Shown here piece after piece: positions 8,048 through 16,371 of a stretch of 39,962 bases of DNA; position 1 is the first letter of the stretch, and the number at the start of each line of letters is the position of its first letter. This DNA comes from Archaeoglobaceae archaeon (GTDB taxonomy: Archaea; Halobacteriota; Archaeoglobi; Archaeoglobales; Archaeoglobaceae). Position numbers and translations under genes: made by a program. Under the pieces are notes generated by a model, which had not been told where the DNA came from, made no database searches, and was given only the letters and a program-made list of their open reading frames with translations. The stretch is from positions 1-39,962 of the forward strand of contig JANXDJ010000007.1 in the NCBI GenBank assembly GCA_025059545.1, in the 5' to 3' direction.

Positions 8048-8833
8048 TTATTTAATGCCCATGAACTTCCGTGGAGTTAAAATCTTTTTCTGGAGAAACT
8101 CTTCGCTTCTTTCTCTAAATTCCTTTGAATTCCATATCAGAGACGTTAAATCTCTTGCAATCTGTCCCCAGACCATAGAAAAATCAGTCCAAAAGTTCAA
8201 TCCAGACTTTATCACCCTCAATGCCTGAGGGCTACAGTTTTCAATGATCTCAAATGCTAAAGACTTGGCAGTTTCCTCTAACTTTTCATCATCAACAACC
8301 CTATTTATAAGACCGATCTCAAAAGCTTCTTCTGCCCCTATTATTCTCCCAGTCAGCAAAAGCTCTCTTGCTCTTCTCTCTCCTACTATCATCGGCAAAA
8401 GCTGAACTCCAAGCCCCATGGCGGTAGACCCAACTCTCGCTTCTGGCTGACCAAACCTAGCATTTCTCGAAGCCACAATAAAATCACAAGCCATCGCGAT
8501 TTCATTCCCTCCTGCTACGCAAATTCCACGAACTGCAGCAATCGAGGGTTTGCTCGAATTTCTCAATAGTCTTACCACATCCATATATTTTTCAAACCAC
8601 TTTATGCCCTCTTCGAAACTTAAATTTTTCAGCTCGTTCAGATCCGCTCCAGCGCAGAAATTTTCACAGGTGCTTGAAAGAATTGTCGCATAAAAATCCC
8701 CTTTTTCAGCTTTTAATATGGCTTCATACAGCTCTTCAAGCATTTGCATGTTTAAAACGTTCATCTTCGGTTTGTTTAGTTTTATCCAAGCAATTCTCGG
8801 ATCTACATCGCTCTCAAACACAACATTGCTCAT
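8048..8833 (-). CDS. enoyl-CoA hydratase/isomerase family protein
   Basis: This 261-residue stand-alone crotonase-fold protein is likely an enoyl-CoA hydratase that adds water to 2-enoyl-CoA. The oxyanion-hole segment CAGADLNELK is present, and the two catalytic glutamates of true hydratases are both there, in GGNEIAMACDF and FGQPEARVG. The C-terminal helical segment (SPQALRVIKSGLNF) is typical. Many crotonases catalyse other reactions such as isomerisation, hydrolysis or decarboxylation, so the exact reaction is uncertain. It is separated from the mutase operon by 94 bp with its own TATA box, and diverges from the dehydrogenase/hydratase fusion gene at 8943. The start at 8833 fits a leaderless transcript. 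Confidence 0.88.
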   Translation of the reverse strand: MSNVVFESDVDPRIAWIKLNKPKMNVLNMQMLEELYEAILKAEKGDFYATILSSTCENFCAGADLNELKNLSFEEGIKWFEKYMDVVRLLRNSSKPSIAAVRGICVAGGNEIAMACDFIVASRNARFGQPEARVGSTAMGLGVQLLPMIVGERRARELLLTGRIIGAEEAFEIGLINRVVDDEKLEETAKSLAFEIIENCSPQALRVIKSGLNFWTDFSMVWGQIARDLTSLIWNSKEFRERSEEFLQKKILTPRKFMGIK

Positions 8834-8852
8834 AACCTCAAATACGTTTTGT

Positions 8853-8862
8853 TATATTTAAA
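8853..8862 (-). promoter_or_regulatory. TATA box for enoyl-CoA hydratase
   Basis: TTTAAATATA (minus strand) is a near-consensus archaeal TATA box centred about 25 bp upstream of the ATG at 8833. Confidence 0.65.
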
Positions 8863-8881
8863 TCAAACCAAACCTTGATTT
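8860..8881. promoter_or_regulatory. 7-bp inverted repeat, possible operator
   Basis: AAATCAA and TTGATTT form a perfect inverted repeat with an 8-bp spacer in the intergenic region of two divergent beta-oxidation genes. The left arm touches the TATA box of the minus-strand gene, so a dimeric regulator bound here could block transcription. No regulator gene is present in the window. Confidence 0.4.
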
Positions 8882-8903
8882 GCTTAGGTTAGATCGGGAA
8901 AGA

Positions 8904-8911
8904 TTATTTAA
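8904..8911 (+). promoter_or_regulatory. TATA box for HADH/ECH fusion 1
   Basis: TTATTTAA lies about 25 bp upstream of the expected transcription start near 8932. The ribosome-binding site GGTGAG follows at 8933-8938. Confidence 0.5.
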
Positions 8912-8942
8912 TTCTGGCTTCACCTTTAGACTGGTGAGAAAA

Positions 8943-10880
8943 ATGAAAAGGATCGCGGTTCTTGGTGCAGGGGTTATGGGTAATGGAATTGCACAGGTTT
9001 GTGCAACCGCTGGCTACGAAGTTTATGTGAGAGACATAAAGCAGGAGTTCATCGATAAAGCTAAGGATTCCATAGAGAAGAACTTGGCAAAAGCTGTTTC
9101 AAAAGGAAAGATGAGTGAAGAAAAAGCCAAGGAGATTCTTGGGAGATTAAAATACACTCTATCAGTGGAAGAAGCGGTAAAAGATGCGGATCTTGTAATC
9201 GAAGCAATACCAGAAGTGATGGAGCTTAAGAAGAGTTTATTTGCGGAAGTGCAGAAGTATACAAAGAAAAACTGCCTCTTTGCAACCAACACGTCTGGCT
9301 TGAGCATAACCGAGCTCGGAAATTCAACCGATCGTCCAGAAAAGTTTGTTGGATTGCACTTCTTCAATCCTCCAGTTGTTATGCAGCTTGTAGAAGTTGT
9401 GAAAGGGCAAAAGACGAGCGATGAAACTGTGAAAATGTGTGTCGAATTCGTGAAAAGCCTTGGAAAGACGCCAGTTGTGGTTAAAAAAGATGTTGCTGGC
9501 TTTATCGTGAACAGGATTCTCGTTCCATACCTCACCTTAGCAATTGAAGACGTTGAAAAGGGAATTGCAAAGCAAGAAGAGATCGATGCGGTCTTCCTAT
9601 ACAAGTATTCATTCCCCATGGGTCCTATCGAGCTCTCAGACTTTGTTGGACTTGATGTTTTGCACTTCATAGGCTCTCAATGGGGTCTTGTTCCAACTCC
9701 AAATATACTAAAGCAGAAGTTTGAGAAAAAGGAGCTTGGAACCAAAACTGGCAAAGGTTTCTATGACTGGAGCGCTGGAAGACCTAAGATTCCAAAGGCT
9801 GAAGGATATGATGAGCTCAGACTCATAGCTCCAATGGTAAACATTGCGGTGGAGCTCATCGAACTCGGTGTAGCGGATGCAAAGGAAATAGACTTGGCAA
9901 TGAAGCTTGGAACGAATATGCCAAAAGGTGTTTGCGAACTCGGAGATGAAATTGGGCTCGATAAAATAGTCGCAAAGCTTGAAGAACTTTACAAGGAAAA
10001 GGGCTATAAGATCCTAAAAACAAGAGAACTGCTAATAAAAATGGTCTCTGAAGGGAAAACTGGTGTTAAGACTGGAAAAGGCTTCTATGAGTATGGAAAG
10101 AGTGCATATAAGAATATAATTGTGGAGAAGAGGGACAGAATAGCAAAGCTAACGGTAAATCGCCCACAGAAACTCAACGCTCTGGATATGGAAACTCTTG
10201 AGGAGATCTCCACAGCCCTTAAAGAGCTTGAGACTGATCCTGAGGTTAGAGTGCTTGTTATAACTGGGGCGGGTGATAAATCTTTCTCTGCTGGCTTCGA
10301 TCTGCAGTCAAACACCGATTTTACAAGACCCAAAATGCTCTGGATAACCTCGAAAGGTAACGAAGTTTTCTCCCAGATTGAGAAATTCCCGAAGCCTGTT
10401 ATAGCTGCAGTGAATGGCTATGCATTTGGTGGTGGCTGTGAGCTCGCTTTAGCTTGCGATTTCAGGATAATGAAGAGAGGGGCAAAGATTGGTCTTACAG
10501 AGGTCGCTCTCGGCTTAATTCCGGGTTGGGGAGGAACTCAAAGATTACCAAAACTTGTCGGCATTGCGAAGGCGAAGGAAATGATAATGCTTGCAAAGAG
10601 ACTCGATGCGGATGAAGCTGAAAAAATCGGATTAGCAAAAGCGGTTGATGCTGACAAATTTGAGAAAGAAGTCATGGAACTTGCAAAGCAATTGGCTGAG
10701 ATGCCACCGGTAAGCCTAAGAGTTGTGAAATATTCTATCAATTTCGGCTCAGATCTTCCAACGGAGATAGGAAAATTCCTTGAAGAACTTGCATTCGGTG
10801 TTGCAACTTCAACTCAGGACCTGGTTGAAGGTATCACAGCCTTTTTCGAGAAGAGAAAGCCGGAATTTAAGGGATTATAA
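8943..10880 (+). CDS. bifunctional 3-hydroxyacyl-CoA dehydrogenase/enoyl-CoA hydratase, fusion 1
   Basis: This 645-residue fusion carries out two consecutive steps, hydration of enoyl-CoA and NAD-dependent oxidation of the 3-hydroxyacyl-CoA. Order: Rossmann domain (GAGVMGNGIAQVCA, residues 7-20), two successive dehydrogenase C-terminal domains (ending KTGKGFYDW and KTGKGFYEYG), then a crotonase domain from about residue 400. The catalytic dehydrogenase His is in GLHFFNPPVVMQLVEVV, and both hydratase glutamates are present (GGGCELALACDF; GLTEVALGLIPGWGG). This order is the reverse of bacterial FadB and typical of archaeal fusions. The ATG at 8943 is chosen because GGTGAG precedes it and the protein then begins directly with the Rossmann strand. 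A role in reversible crotonyl-CoA/3-hydroxybutyryl-CoA conversion is also possible. Confidence 0.94.
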   Translation: MKRIAVLGAGVMGNGIAQVCATAGYEVYVRDIKQEFIDKAKDSIEKNLAKAVSKGKMSEEKAKEILGRLKYTLSVEEAVKDADLVIEAIPEVMELKKSLFAEVQKYTKKNCLFATNTSGLSITELGNSTDRPEKFVGLHFFNPPVVMQLVEVVKGQKTSDETVKMCVEFVKSLGKTPVVVKKDVAGFIVNRILVPYLTLAIEDVEKGIAKQEEIDAVFLYKYSFPMGPIELSDFVGLDVLHFIGSQWGLVPTPNILKQKFEKKELGTKTGKGFYDWSAGRPKIPKAEGYDELRLIAPMVNIAVELIELGVADAKEIDLAMKLGTNMPKGVCELGDEIGLDKIVAKLEELYKEKGYKILKTRELLIKMVSEGKTGVKTGKGFYEYGKSAYKNIIVEKRDRIAKLTVNRPQKLNALDMETLEEISTALKELETDPEVRVLVITGAGDKSFSAGFDLQSNTDFTRPKMLWITSKGNEVFSQIEKFPKPVIAAVNGYAFGGGCELALACDFRIMKRGAKIGLTEVALGLIPGWGGTQRLPKLVGIAKAKEMIMLAKRLDADEAEKIGLAKAVDADKFEKEVMELAKQLAEMPPVSLRVVKYSINFGSDLPTEIGKFLEELAFGVATSTQDLVEGITAFFEKRKPEFKGL

Positions 10881-10901
10881 ATTTTTATTTTTAATTTGAC
10901 T
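10881..10901. terminator. T/A-rich convergent terminator region
   Basis: The 21 bp between two convergent genes carry T-runs on the plus strand (ATTTTTATTTTTAATTTG), consistent with intrinsic poly-T termination in archaea. Confidence 0.4.
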
Positions 10902-12044
10902 CTAAAAAACGAGCTTCCCAATCAAACTCCTCGCAATCACGATCTTCTGTGCCTCGCTCGTGCCTTCATAGATCGTTCCAACTCTTGCATCTCTATAGTA
11001 GCGCTCAACATCGTATTCCTTGCTGTATCCATAACCGCCGAAGATCTGAACAGCTTCACTGCAAACCTTAACAGCGATTTCACTTGCAAAAAGCTTTGCA
11101 GAAGAACTTATCGCTGGATTTGGATTTCCATCATCAATTAGCCATGCAGCTTTGTATACGAGAAGTCTTGCAGCCTCGATTAGAGTGAACATCTCGGCGA
11201 GCTTGAAAGCGATAGCTTGATGCTCGATTATCGGCTTTCCAAAAGCTTTTCTCTGCTTTGCATACTCTAAAGCTCTCTCGTAGGCTCCTATTGCCATGCC
11301 AAGCTGTGAAGCTGCAACTCCAACTCTGCTTTCATTGAAAAAGCGCATTAGCTGGTAGAAACCCAGGTTTTCCTTACCTACGAGATTCTCCTCTGGAACA
11401 AAAACATCTCGCAGAAATATTTCAGCTGTGTCATGACAATTTAGCCCCATCTTCTTTATCCTCCTCGCCTCATATCCTTCTCGATCTGTCTCGACAATGA
11501 AAGCACTTATTCCCCTGTATCCTAATTCTGGAGCTGTTTTAGCAAGCACAACAACCCATTCTGCGATGCCCCCATTGGTTATGAACGTCTTCGTGCCGTT
11601 TAGAACCCATCCTCCATCTTTTTTCACTGCTCTCGTCTTTATTGCGGAAACATCTGTTCCACAGTCTGGCTCGGTTATGGCAATTGCTGAGACCGCTTCA
11701 CCTTTCGGAATCTTTGGGAGATACCTCTCCTTCTGCTCTTCTGTGCCAAAATACTTCACCATAGGACATCCAAGAGCAGAGGAAAAAATTGCGGAGCCTA
11801 TACTACTGTCCGCTCTTGTAAACTCCTCTACTATGAGAGCACAGCCCAAAGCAGAGAGATTAGAGCCCCCATATTCCTCAGGTAGATCTGGAGCTATGTA
11901 TCCGAGTTTTGAAGCTTTTCTTAGTATACTCCAAGGATATTCAGCTTTTTCGTCGAATTCTTTTCCGAGGGGCTTTATTTCCTTCTCAGCAAATTCTCTA
12001 ACAGCGTTTTTCAAAAGCTTGAGGTCTTCGTTGAGTTCAAACAT
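10902..12044 (-). CDS. acyl-CoA dehydrogenase, complete
   Basis: This complete 380-residue FAD-dependent acyl-CoA dehydrogenase has the flavin-binding motif ITEPDCGTDVSAIKTRA, the second signature segment VQIFGGYGYSKEYDVERYYRD, and the catalytic base Glu in YEGTSEAQKIVIA near the C-terminus. The length is normal. It oxidises acyl-CoA to enoyl-CoA; electrons would pass to electron-transfer flavoprotein, which is not encoded here. It diverges from the acyl-CoA ligase gene. It is a paralogue of the gene at 1-830, with three nearly identical DNA patches inside otherwise diverged sequence, the mark of gene conversion. The start at 12044 lies about 26 bp from a TATA box, so the mRNA is probably leaderless. 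Confidence 0.96.
   Translation of the reverse strand: MFELNEDLKLLKNAVREFAEKEIKPLGKEFDEKAEYPWSILRKASKLGYIAPDLPEEYGGSNLSALGCALIVEEFTRADSSIGSAIFSSALGCPMVKYFGTEEQKERYLPKIPKGEAVSAIAITEPDCGTDVSAIKTRAVKKDGGWVLNGTKTFITNGGIAEWVVVLAKTAPELGYRGISAFIVETDREGYEARRIKKMGLNCHDTAEIFLRDVFVPEENLVGKENLGFYQLMRFFNESRVGVAASQLGMAIGAYERALEYAKQRKAFGKPIIEHQAIAFKLAEMFTLIEAARLLVYKAAWLIDDGNPNPAISSSAKLFASEIAVKVCSEAVQIFGGYGYSKEYDVERYYRDARVGTIYEGTSEAQKIVIARSLIGKLVF
11221..11297. repeat. gene-conversion block A, copy 2
   Basis: Identical to 1-77 over all 77 bases. Confidence 0.9.
11427..11514. repeat. gene-conversion block B, copy 2
   Basis: Identical to 207-294 over all 88 bases. Confidence 0.9.
11931..12005. repeat. gene-conversion block C, copy 2
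   Basis: One mismatch in 75 bases with 714-788. The offset between copies differs by 3 bases from blocks A and B because of a one-codon length difference in between. Confidence 0.88.
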
Positions 12045-12065
12045 ATATAAAATAATTAATTACTC

Positions 12066-12074
12066 GTATAAAAA
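12066..12074 (-). promoter_or_regulatory. TATA box of acyl-CoA dehydrogenase
   Basis: TTTTTATAC-like element (minus strand) centred about 26 bp upstream of the ATG at 12044. Confidence 0.45.
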
Positions 12075-12094
12075 TTTTTTGTATTCTCAAAAAG

Positions 12095-12102
12095 TTTATA
12101 AA
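12095..12102 (+). promoter_or_regulatory. TATA box of acyl-CoA ligase gene
   Basis: TTTATAAA lies about 37 bp upstream of the ATG at 12135. It predicts a short leader that contains GGTGGG (12125-12130). Confidence 0.55.
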
Positions 12103-12134
12103 TGAAAATTACAATAATTTTTCTGGTGGGAAAT

Positions 12135-13775
12135 ATGAGGGTTAAGGGTTTGGACTCGACAATGATGGATGAAGAAATCAACGTTATAGAAATGCTGAGA
12201 TATGCTGCAAAATTCTTTCCAAATAGAGAAGTAGTCTCTAAGAGATTGGATGGGACGATTTTCAGATACAACTACTCTGAAGCCTTTAAGAGAGTTTCAA
12301 GACTTGCGAATGCTCTCGAAAGCTTGGGTGTAAAGGTTGGTGACAGAGTAGGAGTTATCAGCTGGAATACGCACAGATTCTACGAGCTTTATTTTGGAAT
12401 TCCTGGAATTGGAGCGGTGCTTTTGCAGATGAATCTAAGGCTTCATCCAGAGGAAATGGCTTACGTAGCGAAGCACAGCGGAACTAAGCTGATCTTCGTC
12501 GATGAATCTCTATTACCTCTTGTTATTCCGCTTTTAGATGCGGTAAAGGCAAAATTCGTGGTTATGAGCGATGGAAAGGCTCCAGAGACATTTTTTGAAA
12601 CTTACAGCTATGAGGATTTGCTTAGAGAACAAGATGAGAAATACGATTTTCCTGTTATTGATGAGAGATCCGCATGCTCCGCTTGCTATACCTCTGGCAC
12701 TACAGGAAAGCCGAAAGGAGTTTACTACTCACACAGGTCAATAGTTTTACACTCCTTAGCTATCCTAACAGCACTTAATATAAGCAAAAGCGACGTTTTC
12801 ATGCAGATCGTTCCGATGTTCCACGCTTCTGGCTGGGGAGGATTTTTCTCAGCTACAATTGCTGGAGGAAAAATCGTATTTCCCGGAAGATTCATGCTCG
12901 ACGATTTAAAGCCAGTTGTTGACCTATTGCTCAGCGAAAAGGTTACAGTCACCGCAGGAGCACCAGCGATCTTTATACCAATGCTGAACTATCTCCAGAA
13001 GCTTGAGCCAAAACCAAAATTCAACATTAGAGCCTTCAGCGGTGCTACTGAACCGCCATTAGCGATGATGAAAGGTTTAAAGGAGTTTGGTATCGAGATC
13101 ATTCACGCATACGGTGCTACAGAAACAACTCCACTCGTTTGCTACAATTTCCTCAAACCAGAGCTTGAAGGATTGAGAGAAGATGAGAAATGGGACATTA
13201 GGAGAAAGCAAGGGATTCCAGTTTTTGGTGTTGATGTTAAACTTGTCGATGAAAGTGGAAAAGAACTGCCATGGGATGGAAAAACTATTGGAGAGCTTTG
13301 CATTCGTGGAAAGTGGGTAACTGGCGAATATTATAGAGATCCAAGAACGTTCGAATCCTTTATTGAAGATGAGACTGGCAAATGGTGGAAAAGCGGAGAT
13401 GCTGCGACGATCGATTCCAATGGGTATATCAAAATAGTAGATCGGTTTAAGGATCTTATAAAGAGTGGTGGTGAATGGATAAGTAGCGTTGATCTCGAAA
13501 ACTACATCATGGCACATCCAAAGGTTTTCGAAGCTTGTGTTATCGGAGTTCCACATCCCAAATGGCAGGAGAGACCGCTTGCTATTGTAGTGCCAAAATC
13601 TGAATTCAAAAACACGTTAACTAAGGAAGAGATCAGAGAGCATCTTGCAAAGAGATTTGCAAAATGGCAGATACCTGATGAAATAATATTCGTAGATGAA
13701 ATTCCTAAGACAAGCGTTGGGAAATTCAGTAAACGAATGTTGAGAGAAACGTATAAGGACTACTATTCCAAGTAG
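12135..13775 (+). CDS. AMP-forming fatty-acyl/carboxylic acid-CoA ligase
   Basis: This 546-residue member of the ANL superfamily activates a carboxylic acid to its acyl-CoA using ATP, releasing AMP and pyrophosphate. Motifs in order: phosphate-binding loop TSGTTGKPKG (near residues 186-195), A5 motif YGATETTPLV, hinge and A8 region IVDRFKDLIKSGGEWIS, and the C-terminal catalytic lysine in PKTSVGKFSKR (about residue 530). The Trp-rich MFHASGWGG segment is typical of medium/long-chain acyl-CoA synthetases. I chose the ATG at 12135 because GGTGGG precedes it and the TATA box is correctly placed; the frame is open 11 codons further upstream. It is followed at 14 bp by the second dehydrogenase/hydratase fusion, so uptake, activation and oxidation are co-transcribed in part. 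Confidence 0.94.
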   Translation: MRVKGLDSTMMDEEINVIEMLRYAAKFFPNREVVSKRLDGTIFRYNYSEAFKRVSRLANALESLGVKVGDRVGVISWNTHRFYELYFGIPGIGAVLLQMNLRLHPEEMAYVAKHSGTKLIFVDESLLPLVIPLLDAVKAKFVVMSDGKAPETFFETYSYEDLLREQDEKYDFPVIDERSACSACYTSGTTGKPKGVYYSHRSIVLHSLAILTALNISKSDVFMQIVPMFHASGWGGFFSATIAGGKIVFPGRFMLDDLKPVVDLLLSEKVTVTAGAPAIFIPMLNYLQKLEPKPKFNIRAFSGATEPPLAMMKGLKEFGIEIIHAYGATETTPLVCYNFLKPELEGLREDEKWDIRRKQGIPVFGVDVKLVDESGKELPWDGKTIGELCIRGKWVTGEYYRDPRTFESFIEDETGKWWKSGDAATIDSNGYIKIVDRFKDLIKSGGEWISSVDLENYIMAHPKVFEACVIGVPHPKWQERPLAIVVPKSEFKNTLTKEEIREHLAKRFAKWQIPDEIIFVDEIPKTSVGKFSKRMLRETYKDYYSK

Positions 13776-13789
13776 TTGAGGGTGAAAAG

Positions 13790-15715
13790 ATGCGGGTTCT
13801 CGTCGTCGGAGCGGGGACGATGGGTCATGGAATTGCTGCTGTTTGCGCAATCGCTGGCTTTGATGTTGACTTGGTTGACGTGTCAGAAGAAGTGCTTGAG
13901 TCTGCGAAGATGAAAATCGGTTGGAGTTTGAAGAAGCTTGAGGAAAGAAAGGAAATAAAAAATGCGATAGACGTTATTCAGCGGATAAAGACTTCTATAA
14001 ACTTAGTTGAAGCTTCTAAAAATGCAGATTTTGTCATTGAGGCGGTTGTAGAGAAAACAGACGTTAAGAAGGAGATTTTCAGAATACTTGACGAGAACTG
14101 CAAGACTAACGTAATTCTTGCAACGAATACTTCCACAATTCCAATTTCAGACATCGCATCAGCTACGAAAAGACCGGAGAAGGTTATAGGACTTCATTTC
14201 TTCAATCCTCCAGTTATGATAAAGTTCGTTGAGATCGTTAAAGGGGAGAAAACGAGTGAGGAAACTTTGAGGAGAACGATTGAATTTACAAAATCGATAA
14301 AAATGGATTACATCGTAGTGGAAAAAGAAGTTCCGGGTTTTGTTGTTAATAGAATAAATGTGAGGATCTTCAACGAGGCTGTAAAGCTCATAGAGGAGGG
14401 AGATAGGCCAGAAGAGATTGATGCAGTTGTTAGGCATAGAATAGGAATGCCCATGGGTCTTCTCGAGGTTGTTGACTTTAGCGGGGTTGATGTGCTTTAC
14501 AACGTGATCGTGGAGCTAAGAAAAAGAGGGATGGACGTTGAAGTTTCTGAGACTGTAAAAAGAATGATTGAAGACAATAGACTTGGAATGAAAACGGGAA
14601 GAGGATTCTACGAATATGAAGGATTTTATAGTAGAGCTAAGATACTACCAAAATTTGCCTACAGATTAAATCCGTTGAGATTATTAGCACCCGGAGTTAA
14701 CGAAGCATGTTGGCTAATCCGCAATGGCGTTGCAAGCAAAGAGAGCATAGACAAAGCCATGGTTCTTGGTATGGCGTATCCGAAAGGCATTCTCGAGCTT
14801 GCGGACGATTTCGGAATAGACAACGTTGTCGAAGCGCTTAGGGGAAGGAATGTGGATCCGATGCTCTCAGACATGGTTGCGGAGAGAAAACTTGGCAAAA
14901 AGACAGGAGAAGGATTTTACAATTGGAAATACGAACGCAAGGATTTTGGACCAGTTATTTACGAGAAAAGGGATAAATATGCTTTAATAACAATGAATCG
15001 ACCGGATAAGTTGAATGCGTTGAATGAAGAGATGTGGAAGGGTTTGAATGATGCATTAATCCAAGCTGAGAGAGATCCAGATATAAGAGTGGTTGTTTTA
15101 ACTGGGAAAGGCAGAGCTTTCTGTGCTGGAGATGACATAGCGGTAATGGGAACATGGAAAAGCTTCTTGGATGGAAAGGATTTCTTCATGAACGTTGCAG
15201 TGCCATTGTTAAACACGATTGCAAATTACAAGAAACCATTAATTTCTCTTGTTAACGGAATGGCCTTTGGTGGTGGCTTAGAGCTTAACTTGGCTTTTGA
15301 CATTGTGATTGCAAGTGAAGATGCCATATTCTCGGTTCCAGAAGGTTTAATAGGAGCTATTCCGCCTATTGCATCTTCTCTTGGCTTAGCAGTCGTCGGA
15401 AGGGGAATGATGAGGTTCTGCCTGACTGGAGATCAGATGGATGCGGAAGAAGCGAAACAGTTGGGAATCGTGGATTTAGTCGTTTCTAAGGACCAACTTG
15501 AAATTACTAGCATAGAGTTTGTTAATAAGATCCTTAGACTTGCCCCGCTTTCAGCAAAAGCGATAAAGGAGACTGCAAGGGTTTACAGAGACCTCTTCAA
15601 ATTCGTTGTTGAAAAGGGACTGCATGAGATAACAGAGTTGATCCCTACGGAGGACTTTTCCGAGGGGATGAAAGCTTTTGTGCAAAGAAGAAGACCTTCG
15701 TGGAGTGGAAGGTGA
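13790..15715 (+). CDS. bifunctional 3-hydroxyacyl-CoA dehydrogenase/enoyl-CoA hydratase, fusion 2
   Basis: This 641-residue protein has the same layout as the fusion at 8943: Rossmann domain (GAGTMGHGIAAVCA), two dehydrogenase C-terminal domains (KTGRGFYEYEG; KKTGEGFYNWKYE), then crotonase from about residue 385. The dehydrogenase motif GLHFFNPPVMIKFVEIV is intact. The hydratase glutamates are present in GGGLELNLAFDI and SVPEGLIGAIPP. The sequence is strongly diverged from fusion 1, including a long insertion-like stretch before the crotonase oxyanion region (AVMGTWKSFLDGKDFF), so the two probably act on different chain lengths or branched substrates. It begins 14 bp after the acyl-CoA ligase with a GAGGGTGA ribosome-binding site, giving an operon. 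Confidence 0.93.
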   Translation: MRVLVVGAGTMGHGIAAVCAIAGFDVDLVDVSEEVLESAKMKIGWSLKKLEERKEIKNAIDVIQRIKTSINLVEASKNADFVIEAVVEKTDVKKEIFRILDENCKTNVILATNTSTIPISDIASATKRPEKVIGLHFFNPPVMIKFVEIVKGEKTSEETLRRTIEFTKSIKMDYIVVEKEVPGFVVNRINVRIFNEAVKLIEEGDRPEEIDAVVRHRIGMPMGLLEVVDFSGVDVLYNVIVELRKRGMDVEVSETVKRMIEDNRLGMKTGRGFYEYEGFYSRAKILPKFAYRLNPLRLLAPGVNEACWLIRNGVASKESIDKAMVLGMAYPKGILELADDFGIDNVVEALRGRNVDPMLSDMVAERKLGKKTGEGFYNWKYERKDFGPVIYEKRDKYALITMNRPDKLNALNEEMWKGLNDALIQAERDPDIRVVVLTGKGRAFCAGDDIAVMGTWKSFLDGKDFFMNVAVPLLNTIANYKKPLISLVNGMAFGGGLELNLAFDIVIASEDAIFSVPEGLIGAIPPIASSLGLAVVGRGMMRFCLTGDQMDAEEAKQLGIVDLVVSKDQLEITSIEFVNKILRLAPLSAKAIKETARVYRDLFKFVVEKGLHEITELIPTEDFSEGMKAFVQRRRPSWSGR

Positions 15716-15725
15716 TTCTCAAAAA

Positions 15726-15735
15726 TTTTATATTT
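15726..15735 (+). promoter_or_regulatory. TATA box of papain-like hydrolase gene
   Basis: TTTTATATTT centred about 26 bp upstream of the ATG at 15756; it predicts a leaderless transcript separate from the upstream operon. Confidence 0.55.
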
Positions 15736-15755
15736 AATGCTACTCAAAGCAAAGC

Positions 15756-16358
15756 ATGAAGTTGAGACAAATCTTGCTGGTATTGGTCGCTATTTTAGCA
15801 ATTCTGGGGCTATATTTTGTCTATGCGTTGTTCATCGCATTTCCGAAAGAATGGGCGGGTGATGGAAACACGTTGGATTTGAGCAAACTTGAACCGGGAG
15901 ACATTATTGTCTGTAAAGGATGCACTGGTGCGATGATCAGCCCATTCATGAGCCTTTTCGGTGAGTGGCATCACGCGTCAATGTTCATAGGAAACGGAAA
16001 AATGATTGAAGCTTGGGTGGATGGTGTAAGAGTTGTTTCTGTGGACATGGTTAAAAATGCAAACTCCGTGGCTGTTTACAGAGTAAATGCAAATGATAGT
16101 GTAAAGCAGAAGGCTATAGAGTGGGCACTAAGCAAGTTGAATTTACCCTACGACTTCAAGTGGATCACCTTTGTCGGAGGAAAAGAGATCGAAGGGGACA
16201 GCTACTACTGTAGCGAGCTGATCTGGGCTTCTTATTTGACTTCTGAAGGACCGGATTTAGACAATACTCCGGGATGGAGCTGGAAATATGGAAAAAGTGT
16301 TTCACCTGACGATCTTGTGAACGACAACGATGTCAGGCTGATTGAATATTCTGATTAA
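15756..16358 (+). CDS. membrane-anchored YiiX/NlpC-P60-like cysteine hydrolase
   Basis: This 200-residue protein has one N-terminal hydrophobic segment (residues 5-28), which is a signal anchor, followed by an extracytoplasmic domain. The domain shows the permuted papain-like pattern of the YiiX/C92 branch of NlpC/P60: LEPGDIIVCKG first, then the catalytic His in WHHASMFIGNG (His72 or His73), and the Cys later in DSYYCSELIWASY (Cys152). These proteins hydrolyse amide, peptide or acyl bonds; the archaeal substrate is unknown, and peptidoglycan is absent in these organisms. It sits alone between a beta-oxidation operon and a convergent thiolase gene with its own promoter. The domain call is good; its function is not known. 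Confidence 0.82.
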   Translation: MKLRQILLVLVAILAILGLYFVYALFIAFPKEWAGDGNTLDLSKLEPGDIIVCKGCTGAMISPFMSLFGEWHHASMFIGNGKMIEAWVDGVRVVSVDMVKNANSVAVYRVNANDSVKQKAIEWALSKLNLPYDFKWITFVGGKEIEGDSYYCSELIWASYLTSEGPDLDNTPGWSWKYGKSVSPDDLVNDNDVRLIEYSD

Positions 16359-16371
16359 AAAATAAAAATTT

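Noticed and set aside
8880..8942. N-terminal extension of fusion 1 (21 extra residues)
   Set aside because: The extension overlaps the promoter region and lacks family similarity; GGTGAG precedes the ATG at 8943.
9023..9670. Long open frame on the minus strand inside fusion 1
   Set aside because: It is antisense to conserved dehydrogenase codons, is Ser/Thr/Phe-rich in the manner of shadow frames, and has no ribosome-binding site.
1..12044. Recent tandem duplication or mobile element as source of repeated blocks
   Set aside because: The repeats are inside homologous codons of two diverged genes, lack terminal repeats or transposase, and are separated by diverged homologous sequence; gene conversion fits better.
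11497..12105. 202-residue plus-strand frame antisense to the acyl-CoA dehydrogenase
   Set aside because: A similar antisense frame exists over the paralogous gene (349-684), which follows from sequence similarity of the real genes; composition is non-protein-like.
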